A program made the position numbers and the translations under genes. A DNA stretch of 64,000 nucleotides from Pseudoneurospora amorphoporcata. Lineage: Eukaryota > Ascomycota > Sordariomycetes > Sordariales > Sordariaceae. The stretch is taken from NCBI GenBank assembly GCA_033297205.1, contig MU859121.1, positions 107,258 through 171,257 on the forward strand, read 5' to 3'. Positions 11,071 through 21,278 of this stretch are shown piece by piece; the first letter of the stretch is position 1, and each line of letters opens with the position of its first letter. The notes under the pieces are model-generated. The model did no database searches. It was given only the letters and a program-made list of their open reading frames with translations, and had not been told where the DNA came from.

Positions 11071-12698
11071 CTATCGCATCAGTTCCTGCTCACATTCTCC
11101 CTCCTTTCTTCGCTTGCCCCTAGAATGGGCTGAAGCCATCCAGACTGATGTGTCTGCCTCAGACTCCTCTTCCCACTGTTGCTTGTTGCGAGGGGCAGGT
11201 TCTAGCCGCTTACTTCCTGGTCTCCTTCCCCGATCGTCCTTACCCCGGATTGCCTCAATCCTATCCGACTCAGTCGTGCCCGCAGCAACACCAAATCTGG
11301 AAATGAACTTCTCCCAGACCACGAGACCTTGCAACCAGTAAAGAAGCCCTTAGCAAAATTCCTGCCTTTACTTTTTCAAGCTGCCCTTCCTTCACCGTGT
11401 CCCTCGGGGTGGACGTGAGGTCCCAAGCCCGGCTTTCCGGCTGCACCCCTGTGTCTTTACTCCGCCTTCGGCTCTCAGGACTAGGCCCTCGAGACCTCTC
11501 GCTTTCCCGACCACTCTCAACTAGTGTCACATCGCTCGAGGATTCGCATCTTTGAACTGAGACAGAGCGGCTGTATGGGGGAAGCAGTCCACGTTCTGCT
11601 CATGATTCAAGCCCGGCTGCCATGACCATTTCAGCTATCAACTCGAGAGGTCTAACCCGTTGATTTGCCTCCATGTTTTGAGCCGGCCAGGATCTGCCAT
11701 TGTTAGGGCCACTGGCCATCGATATTGGCACTTGTTCCAGAAGGCCGGTGGAAGGATTGGAGTCCGTTTCCGGAAAGATTATTGTCTTTTGAGGTCCAGC
11801 TATTTCGCTTGGAATGCTGCACCTGTTTTCCCTCTCCATCTCGTCCGTTAATCTTTGGGCTTGCCTGTCTAGGCGCTTGGGCGAGGAATATTCTTTACTC
11901 CATTGAAACTTGACGACTGCTTGGTTGGCTTTGTTTCCCCCGAACTTGAGATGTTCTTTCGCATGACCCATGAACTTCTTGAACTGGTCTCTCTTTCGTA
12001 CAAGGTCGCCCTTTACTTCCACAGTCATATGGAACGCCTTCGCGTTATGACTGATGGCAAAAGCCGTGTGAAAGACGCAGCCGTGGGATGGTTGCTCTTC
12101 GAGAGCGCTTTCGTTGAGATCCCACTCAATTTTGTTGTAGATGAAGGAGCCCTTGGCGGAGCGAAGATGACCAGACAAACCGCCATCGGTCAGTCACTTC
12201 TTTGACTTCTTCAGTCGAAGTGCCAACGCCACCCACACTCACATAGGGTGGAAGCTCTATGTGAGGCATGAATTCCTTCGTGCGTCTGGCCTTTATCGTC
12301 TTTTCTGATCTTACCAGCTGCTTTGGACCATAGTGTTCAGTCATAGTGGCTAGATCGGGCGTTATGGATTTGGCGGGTTTGCTGCTTTTTTCGTTTAATC
12401 CCAGAGTCACTGTAACTGTTGCGGACTGGAGCCTGCAGTCTTGAGGTTGGTTGAAATCCAAATCAAGATAGAGAATACCGGCTGGATGTGTCTCGGCTGA
12501 CGATGGGTGCGTTCCCGTCTGTCCCCATTTGGACTTAGTGAAGAGGAATCGGCAGTCAACTGTTACTTCCCCTAATGTTGCTTGTCCAACTGGTACGATG
12601 GATGGCACCCTGTCGAGAAATCTTCCGCAATCGCAGCGCCTGTACCTAGACGGCACGGGCAGCCTCATGATCTCCGGGGGTGTTTGTGCCTGGGCCAT
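11071..12698 (-). pseudogene. Broken paralogue A' of protein A
   Basis: This decayed copy of gene A starts at ATG 12698. It matches A along its length: VDCRFLFTKSKWG, GILYLDLDFNQPQDCRLQSA, TMTEHYGPKQ, IYNKIEWDLNES, FGGNKA and VKFQWSKEYS. The frame breaks near 12172-12179, where one extra base separates TDRWRF from SGHLR. It then meets an in-frame TGA at 11600-11602, after which the same frame continues with SSDVTLVES, the counterpart of SSDVTMVED in A. A further frame change near 11.3 kb is needed to reach a basic C-terminal segment (WEEESEADTSVW) that corresponds to WEMRSDEETLVC in A. The hydrophobic segment of A is poorly kept. One stop and two frame changes make a functional product unlikely, unless the assembly is wrong here. 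Confidence 0.7.
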
Positions 12699-13526
12699 TT
12701 CGATGGAATTCGGTGAAACAAAGTGGTTCGCGGTGGGAGAAGTGCCACTGAGTTATGGTCAAATTCTCTTCAGGATTGTCTGGCTGGGCGACTGTCTTGT
12801 ACCCGGAGGATGTAGGCATGCACTGCCGCTCTCTTTTCAGAGAGATCACAGCCTCGTTGTCTCCTTCAGGACTCGCTCATTGTGCAACGCCCCCCAAATC
12901 AACCAATATCTGACCTCGTCAGACTGGAAAGCGGGGGAAAGAACTCAGCTTGATGCAGTGCAACCACCTGAATCAGTTTATCGAATCACCAAGTGCCACT
13001 TCACGCTCGCAACCTCGTTGCTTTATCCAAGACACGCAGGTTGACAGATGCCGCCACAATATTTGACGTGCTTGCCGAATCCACAAGCAAAAAGAAAAGA
13101 ACTGGGACTGATGCAGTGCTACCCTTGTTATATTGTCTGGAGCCGCTCGTGCGTTAGATTGTGGTTACGGAAGGCAAAGCCAGCCCAATGTTATCACAAC
13201 CCTCGGCACCACGTTTTGGTACATGCTGTGTAGGGAACTTAGGCAGCGATGGGCTGAGAAATTCATGTCGGTTGGCATAGGTATATGCATGGCATGATGA
13301 GTCGCTACTCAGGAGCTTCGTCGTAATCGTGGCTTCGCATACGACGAACCCTTCTCGACACATGGTCCCCAGACTATTATAGCATCTCTGTTTTGTTTGG
13401 AGAGTTCCTTGATTTTGAACCGTATTTCTTTGAGCTTCTAACGAGAAAACCCAACTCGCGGCAGAACGTCACAGAGAACCTAGTTTATCACCCATCAATC
13501 TTTCGCCAAAAGAGTCATCAACGGCT
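12699..13526. promoter_or_regulatory. Divergent A'/B' intergenic region with duplicated element
   Basis: This region separates divergent A' and B'. It contains TCAGCTTGATGCAGTG at 12945-12960, identical to the A/B region, and a second partial copy TGATGCAGTGCTACCC at 13109-13124, which resembles TGATGCAGTGTTACCC at 6271-6286. Retention of the element while both flanking genes decay suggests either recent duplication or a shared regulatory site. The role is inferred. Confidence 0.4.
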
Positions 13527-13595
13527 ATGGCGTCCCGACGGCCATCCTCACAACAGCACCACCCATAAAGCGCCGCAACTCCTACCAGATCGATC

Positions 13596-16500
13596 ATGAA
13601 GCCTAACCCACCCCCACCCAGCAAATTCACGCAAAGCGACCGCCACCAAAACAGTAATGACTCAAGAAGAGTTGCTTTCCTCGAGAACTTTCATCACGCA
13701 TCCCGGAAACAGGATGGCAAATCTCTCGTCCATGTTCTAGGACGTCCTGAGTTTTGCAATGAGAACGGGTCGAATGAGCAGCCCTCTGGCAAGACACATG
13801 CCAAGAATTCAGTGAGTACTGACAGGCATGATTATGATCACGGACGTCAACCCTCATCTCATATGCAACAGTCATTCTCGCGAGACATCCACAATTCCAT
13901 ATCCGGTAAAGGCCACCCATCATCGGGAGACATTGTCGACGAAGAAGTGGAGACTAAAGCTTTTGACATTGTCTATGACCCTTCTCGTGCAGCAAAAGAC
14001 ATCACAATTCGACTTGCAATGCCCATTGAAGAAGATTTGGGCCTTGATCTTGGTGAATTTTGCCGCTTGAGACGATTGGGGCAGTTCAAGGACGCCCGAA
14101 ATCTTTACAGAACCAGATTGGAGCGCCATAGCACAACTCCGTACATAGTTTTATACTACGCAGAGATGCTGATGGCCTCTGGGGATTAAGAAGTGTTCAA
14201 GATGTTGCCTATCCTCAGGTCGGCCGGAGTAATGGGCAGGAATCACTTGCGGATCTCAAACTTCGAACGAACTTGGAGCTTCTAAAGCTGCTTTCCCGTC
14301 CAATCACTTCAGGGGACCCTCGTGAGCCACTATTTATTGTGCAGGAGACCCTTGAAAGCCTTAAGCAAGAGCAAGAATTTGGCTCCACAGAGGTATGTCA
14401 ACGCATATTTTACATCCTTCTCTTAACTTACGCTAATGCCTGATTCAACACATTAGATTCAGCTGTACACTCTCTGTCTACAGGTGTTATATGCCCTGAG
14501 AAACTCTCATCACTGGACCATCATCTGCCAGACAATCGAGGATGCAAAGAAAATATTCGACTGGAAAGGCCTATACCATCAGCTACTGGGCGAAGACCGT
14601 ATCTGGGACTTCAGAGATCTGCTAGTCGCCACAGTGTCTCTATTCGGATGGGAAGAGACAGGTTCCATGCTATTCGACTGCATACCTTCGCATGAAATAC
14701 CCGAGCTTCTACATTGTGACTGGCTACAATCTTGCGATGACGAAGCGACAGTACTTGGACTCTTGGATATCTTCACGTCCCTCGCCCTGGAGAGTTCTGC
14801 ACCGGATAACTCACGACCTGGTGTTCTGGCGGCGTTGATTAAACATGCTCGGGTTCTGGCCGAATATGTTCAGCGCTGTGGTCCAGATGCAGTGACTACA
14901 CGATCCTTCATTCAGTGGATTCTGGCCAAGACAGTTGCAGAGCTGCGCATGGAACCAGGATTTCACAACGTCGGTCTTGATCGCTGGGATAGACTTGTGA
15001 TAAATCAAGGAGAGAGTGTACATCTTCCTGTCTTCGTTCCACTCAAGCCTTCCGAGAAACCGAGCTGGAGGATGTTTTTGACAACATCCAACACAACACA
15101 AGAGAGCGCTGTAAAAGTAGCCTACAGAGCGGCATTACATACCGATGATCTCTCTTTACAAGCAATGGCCTTGAAACTTCTTTCTCTGCAGTTGGAAGAC
15201 CCACGGGAGCCACTGAGGACCCTTTCACTTCTGCAAATGGGTATGCAAGGTGATATAGACGGGTTCCTGAGCACCTCCTTATCAAGATACCTCCTGGTGG
15301 AACATTTGTCAGACGCCAGGTCTCTTGTCCAAGAACTTTCAGACCTCGACAACCTTTCAGGGGGCCAGTCACTTCTTTATTCCGGTGTGAATCCATGCCT
15401 TCTCTGGGCCCGTGACGTTATTCTTGGACATCTTCTTGCAGTCATCTCCGGTCAAAAAAGGGCTGGAAACAGGGAGTGGGAGAGGAATGTAAGGATATAC
15501 GGCCCTAAGCTACCTGAAGATGTCAGGTTCTTTATAAGGGACCGCTTTGACGTTTCGGTTCCTCCAGTCCTCACTCCACCGGTTCGAATTTCAAACGTAA
15601 TTGGGGACCAGAGCCACCAGCCGCATGATGGACCATCTAAGCCGATGACACGCGACCATGACGTGCGGAGTCATCTTCCAGAGGCGGACCACGACTATGA
15701 GAATAGGCTCTCGAAGCAGCCCCAAGTCGTAGCCGACCGAGACCTACGGCCAGACTCCCAAACCATGCACAATCAACAGCAACTACTTGCTAGCTTAGGC
15801 CACTTTACAGACCAGGGCCACCAGCCCAGTTCAGATGACGATGAACAATCAAGCATCTCAACCCACCCGGACCTTCATACCGCACGATCTAGGCTTGCCG
15901 GAGAAATTCCTGAACTCAGCCGGCCCCTTATTTCCGTAAAACGGAGAGATCAACAACCACATACACACAGGTCACGAAAGCGGTCACCCAGGGGCAGGTC
16001 CAGGGACTCTTCTTCTGAGTCTTCCGTAGATCGGACAGATAGTCAACGACATCGGTATTCAGACACTGCATCTAGGTGCTCCTCAATCACTCTGCCTTAC
16101 CACTTCGACCCTTCAAATGCAACGATACATTATGAAGAGTCAGAAAGTGGCAACACAGCCCGGAACAGCAAGCATAGCGATGGCAACAGATGGAATGATA
16201 GGCCCCCGTATTTCGAGGAGGGATCAACAATTAGGGTAATTCGGAGGAATCGATTCGGGCAAAGACACTGGTCATACCGAAATGGGCGACAAGATGGAGG
16301 GTCCATTGGAAAAAGGTATTCATCTTGAGAGTAAAAGTCAATCGAAAGAGCGATACATAACTCCATTCCTGTCGGACATAGGATTGCAAGAGCGAGTAGT
16401 CGAGCGCGATACGGAGTTCCAGCGTGCTCCGGAAAACGTACGAACGGTCGCTAGCAGGGTCAAGTCGGGAAATCACTATGATGAATCGGACATGAAGACT

Positions 16501-17304
16501 ACCGAAACACATCTCTATCCAGAAACCCATCGGCTTCCATCTGGCCGTCAACCGTCCCTAGATCGGCCAATAGCGGTGACTAAATGGCTGGAATTGGAAG
16601 AGCAGAGAAAGGAAATTGACCAGAAAATGAGGCAGCTCAGGGAGGAGCGAGCTACCATAGAAGCCCGCTTGAAGGCTGTCGTAGTCGAAGAGGAGGTACT
16701 GACACTTGAACAAGAATCGGGGCACAGAGTGACCACTATGGACTCAAGCGAGGGAACGGGAAACACACCTTCAGAGCAGCGCGGAGAAAGCTTCGTCGAG
16801 AAGGTGACAGTGATTGTTCCCAGTCCGGAACTGTCTGGCCATTTGTCTACCACCACTGCGCCTGTCGACTCATGTCAGCCTCCTCCTTCGCCGCTCAGTC
16901 TTTCAGCCAAAGATGACCAGCAACACCCCTCCACGGTGGGCAAAGAAAAAGAGGAAGAAGGCGAGGCGTTGAACAGCAATGTAAAGAACTCGAGTTTTTC
17001 GACAGCCCATCTAAGCTCACATACCGCAGATACGAAAGCGTCGGCTTCTCGGGTCGCTTCGCGCCCAAGGGCGCTGAACAGACGGGGCAGCGGTGGTATG
17101 GGGGCCTCGGTGTGCTCCGACGAGGAGTATCTCATGGATGATGGCGATATGACGGACCTTCCGCCGTCGTCAACAGCGACGACACGGGTATCAGCCCCAG
17201 AGTATGGTATGACCAAGAATCCAGCTGAAGAGAATTGCAGGCTAACCACAGAAGAGGCCCGCAGGAGAGAGATTCTGGGAGAAGAGACCCTTGACAGAAG
17301 CTGA
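13596..17304 (+). pseudogene. Broken paralogue B' of protein B
   Basis: This is the second copy of B. From ATG 13596 the frame matches B (DITIRLAMPIEEDLGLD, FKDARNLYRTRLERHSTTPY) until TAA at 14187-14189. One missing base there (GATTAAGA) restores a frame aligning residue for residue with B (RSVQDVAYP versus KEFRQLVYP). That frame continues to a conserved intron (donor GTATGT near 14395, acceptor TTAG near 14457) and then a long open stretch to 16328 (EDRIWDFRDLLVATVS, RSFIQWILAKTVAEL, PCLLWARDVILGHLLA). A second shift at an A5 run near 16309-16313 leads to the last frame, ending at 17304, with a coiled coil (EEQRKEIDQKMRQLREERATIEA near 16600) and an acidic tail. An in-frame ATG at 13527 also exists but is followed by TAA. 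Similarity to B is clear, and the function is unknown. Confidence 0.62.
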
Positions 17305-18610
17305 GATGAAGCTCGGCTTCAATGACAGCGGCGAAAGAATGTCAAAGATCGTAGCTTGGGTGTTGTCTCAATGAGAGAGACCATGACAGGGAAGGATTGG
17401 GATGGAATGTTTCAAGTTTGACATACTGGCGAAACACATAACGTTCATAGTTTGGGTATTTTCCATGCTCGAAAAGAATTCCCATCCCGTCCGTGTCGTA
17501 GTGTCGCAGGTTGTTGATGGGGTTGAGCTGGAGTACGGGATCGAATACCCTAACCCTCACGTTATGGCGGATGTCGCGTGCCTCGGCTTCCATGCTCAGG
17601 GGGCAGCAACAAATGACCTGCCCTTGCAGCAAAGATGGCGGGGCAGGCACGTCTGTTGGGTACCTTTCGACAAGGGGCCAATGACACTTGCGACTTTCGT
17701 AGATGTCATTCAGAGAATATTATTCCCATGATACCTGGATGAGACACAGGGGTATGGGAGTTTCCGTCTTTATGGAGAATTTGATATGTTCGAATCACAT
17801 CGTAGGCTCACATGTGATTCTGGAGCACTTCAAGGCCGATAAGATAACAGGCTGCAGAGGTACCTAGCGGAACAACGCTAAGAAGCCCAAGATCCCAACA
17901 AAACGCACAGTGACAGGAGTGACAAGGGCCCCATCTCTTTGGTCTGGATGCCATGCCCTGGATGCCTCCCAACACCAACGTCAGCTCCAGTCGACGTTGT
18001 TGTCCAGCTCGACAAATGACCACTTGAAAAGCACGAATGGCATGTTTGCACATGATGCCACATCCCTCATTTTGTGATCCCAACGTCCATTGTGTAAATC
18101 AAGAAGGAGGATCTTTGCATCATCACCAGCCCTGATACTACCTATATATTAACCGTGACATCCATCCCTCCATTACCTTCGACGAGGGCGTCTATAAAAC
18201 CGGTACCTGACCTTCAAAGACTCCCCGCCCCTAAAGTCCGCCCGAGACTCGTCCCGTGCCGTCCTCCACCGCAAGGGAACCATTCAAGGCACCGAGCTGC
18301 GGGCTGCTGTTCGTTGACGGTTGCAGCTTGTCGACCTGACGTTGCCCGTCAAAGCTCTAGACAAGGAGAGCCCTACCTCGGTGGTCACTGTATTTATCTC
18401 CGCCTCTGCCTCCACCAGAGAGCTACCTCGACCCCTTCTCAAGATTTCTTGACCCTTTCCGTCGTGTCCTCTGGGCAACCCAACCTGCCACATAAGCTAT
18501 TACATAGAGCCAGCTACATCGCTTCCCAAAACACACAGAAGCTTTGTATACATCCATCCAGAGATCAAGACAAATCCTCACAAACCGCCGCCGCCGCGCA
18601 CGCCGCCGAC
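17305..18610. other. Intergenic and TLC-gene leader
   Basis: About 1.3 kb lie between B' and the TLC-domain gene, including the promoter and a probable long 5' leader. The part from about 18150 is C-rich and contains upstream ATGs, one in frame with the TLC gene at 18155. No convincing gene, repeat or RNA is seen. Confidence 0.45.
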
Positions 18611-19800
18611 ATGCGGGATCCCTTCCCGTTCCCCCCCATTCCGGCTCTGGCCAAGGCCAGCCAGTCATGGGCCGATCGCCTGTCCTTCCCGACCCTGCCG
18701 CTTCATATCCACGAAGTCATTGGCGCCGCTGCCTTCTACACTTTCGTCCACGTCGTCGTCTCGCCTGTGGTGTCCAACCTCTTCTTCTCCAAGTACTACC
18801 CCAAGCACTCGCGCTCCAAGAAGGCCAACTGGGACACCCACGTCGTCTCGCTCGTCCAGAGCACCCTCATCAACGCCCTGGCACTATGGGTTATGTACGC
18901 CGACAAGGAACGCTCTGCCATGGACTTTGAGCAGCGCATCTGGGGATACACCGGTGCTTCGGGCATGATCCAGGCTTTGGCTTGCGGCTACTTTGTTTGG
19001 GACTTGGGCGTCACCCTGCTGAACTTTGATATCTTTGGGTTCGGCCTGCTCGCCCACGCTGTCAGCGCTCTTGTGGTTTACTCATTTGGATTCGTACGTT
19101 TCTCTTGCCCCCTCCCCCCCCCTCTTTTCAACACCTGCCAGCAACTAACCATCCCTCTTGTATCCAGAGACCCTTCCTCAACTTCTACTCCACGACCTTC
19201 ATCCTCTACGAGCTCTCGACCCCCTTCCTCAACATCCACTGGTTCTGTGACAAGCTCAACATGACCGGATCCCGCGTGCAGCTCTACAATGGCGTCGCCC
19301 TCCTCGTCACCTTCTTCTGCTGTCGCCTGCTTTGGGGCACCTGGCAATCCGCCGTGGTCTACAAGGACATGTGGCAAGCCGTGCACCGCGCGCCTTCGCC
19401 AGAGTACATCCAGTCATACTATAACACCATCAGCTCCATCATCGACGCCGAAAACGTGATGCTCTTCGCCGCCAAGCCCGAGCCCGTCCCCAAGTGGCTT
19501 GCTTTGCTTTACGTGGCTAGCAATGTGACGCTTAATACGCTTAACTGGTATTGGTTCTTCAAGATGGTCACGGCTGTGCGCAAGAGGTTTGTGCCCAAGG
19601 AGGAGATGGAGACGACCACGACCAAGAAGGAAAAGTTGGAAACTGTCGGTTCTTCCGCCGAAAAAGGGGCCAAGGCCAACACCACTGCCACCGAACAACG
19701 CACCAAGCGCCCCGTCGCCATCAACAAGTCTCGCCGCACGAACTCCATCAAAGACCTCGTCCCAGACAACGAGGAGCTCCGCGAGGGAACGATCCAGTAG
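18611..19800 (+). CDS. TLC-domain multi-pass membrane protein
   Basis: Two exons, 18611-19093 and 19168-19800, are separated by a 74-nt intron (GTACGT donor, perfect ACTAAC branch point, ATCCAG acceptor). They give 371 aa with about six to seven hydrophobic segments: HEVIGAAAFYTFVHVVVSPVV, SLVQSTLINALALWVMY, GMIQALACGYFVWDLGVTLL, LAHAVSALVVYSFGF, YNGVALLVTFFCCRLLWG and ALLYVASNVTLNTLNWYWF. The order, and the H-A-x-S and Y-E-L-S-T-P-F-L-N motifs in the fourth and fifth segments, fit the TRAM/LAG1/CLN8 (TLC) family, closest to the TMEM56/TLCD4 branch rather than ceramide synthase, because the Lag1 HH motif is absent. Members act in ER or plasma-membrane lipid homeostasis; the substrate is unknown. 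ATG 18611 (MRDPFPFPP) is preferred over the in-frame ATG at 18155, whose extension is low-complexity. The C terminus is basic and polar. Confidence 0.82.
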
Positions 19801-21278
19801 GGCTAGTGCGCCCTCTTTCTTGGATTCCTCGGATTCCGTTTTACTCCTACGCCTTGCCCGCTATCCTCACCTATAGAAGGGGACGCGGTTATTACCACTG
19901 ACGACGATCCGTCTCTGCCAGCGCTGAGGCGTGTCATTGAGGTCTTGAGCGCAGGTGGTGGAAACCCGCTGGAGTTTTTGCCGCCGGTGCCACGCCCAGA
20001 GAACAGGAGCGGAGAAGAGCAGCCTCTGCTGCTAAAGGATGTGATGTCGGGAAACTATTCGGCCAGGGTGAGGAGGGAATTGAAGCAGAGAAGAAGACAC
20101 GGAGGTGGAGGTTCGATTTAGACCGTCAAATTCGAGATGGCCAGCGCAGAGTTTCCGATGACAAGAGAAGGAGAAGGGGGGGGGGGGAAGAGGTCTTTAG
20201 AGACGGCCTAGATGCCCAGTATTGATTCCTGGTTATACAGTTACGGGTTTACGTGACGAATTTCTCTTTGGATACATGTTTACCACTGGGGGGGTAAGAA
20301 GGTTTAGCCAAAGCGCTCGTGGAGGATGTTGCACTAAATCATTTTGTAAGCGTTTCAATTATTTACAATAGGCAGGGGATCGATAAAGCGTATACAACTG
20401 GGCTTTGTAGGTATCAGGTTACTTGGGTGGGTGGTATGGTCGGGTAATGAGAATAATATATTATCATGAGATAGCCTGGAGTTTCTACGTGAAGGGTGAA
20501 TTTGTGATCTTTAAAAAATTAACATCACAGGGATGCAAATTACGACAGGGATTTGCAAACGCTACGCGTTATTCAAATTTCAAAAGAAACATATGATTAC
20601 ATCTTCCCACAGACACGGCGAAGATTTCATATATCTCTTGTAATGGCATGTGCCAGCACTATCTAGAACCTTAGACTTTCATCCCATCTTGGCTGTCGTC
20701 CCCTATATAGCTAGATCTCCATCCTTTCGACATGTGACTTAGCTTCCTCTTTTTGTTGTTTTACATCCTTTATATCTTATTACCTTCGTCAGTCCAGCTT
20801 CATCCCTTCACGCAAGCCAACACTACGTGCTGTATACATCTATCACCGATACCCAAAGAGAGAAGAAAGGTCAAAACTTGACAATCCATCCTAGTAATTA
20901 TCATATTAAAAAGTATCGTTCTTATAACAAAACGCAACGATGCTATGCGATCCACGGCGCTTCTACTTCTTCTTCTCCTTCTTCATTCTTTCATCTTCTT
21001 CTTTTCCTTCTGCTTCGTCGGCGTGTTCAACTTGTGTTGTCTCGAAGCACTCGCTAATGCTTTGCACCACCACCATCTTCACACCAACCAAACTTCCCAA
21101 CCCTCTATCTCCTTGCCTCGTTCACTCTAGACTCACTCCCTCTTGATCATCCATTCCCGACAGTCTCTATCAACAGCCAACCAATCAGACTAACCCAACC
21201 TCATAGATCCCAACTCACCCAGCCATTCACTCACCCACAAGAATCCGATAAAGCCTACACTCATTGTCTGGACAAAAC
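19801..21278. other. Convergent intergenic region
   Basis: This region lies between the ends of the TLC gene (+) and sla1 (-). It holds a 12-base G run at 20176-20187, AT-rich stretches around 20500-20800 and a strongly CT-rich stretch at about 20950-21030. The frames across the CT tract are low-complexity. No gene is supported. Confidence 0.5.

Noticed and set aside
4174..17304. The A/B block as a transposable element
   Set aside because: No terminal repeats, target-site duplications, transposase or reverse-transcriptase motifs were found around either copy.
18155..18610. In-frame N-terminal extension of the TLC protein from ATG 18155
   Set aside because: The extension is low-complexity and rich in Ser, Pro and Arg. 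The hydrophobic family region begins soon after ATG 18611, which is the better start.
20940..21130. Phe/Ser/Leu-rich frames in a CT-rich tract
   Set aside because: The pattern comes from CTT/TTC low complexity in intergenic DNA, not from a protein.
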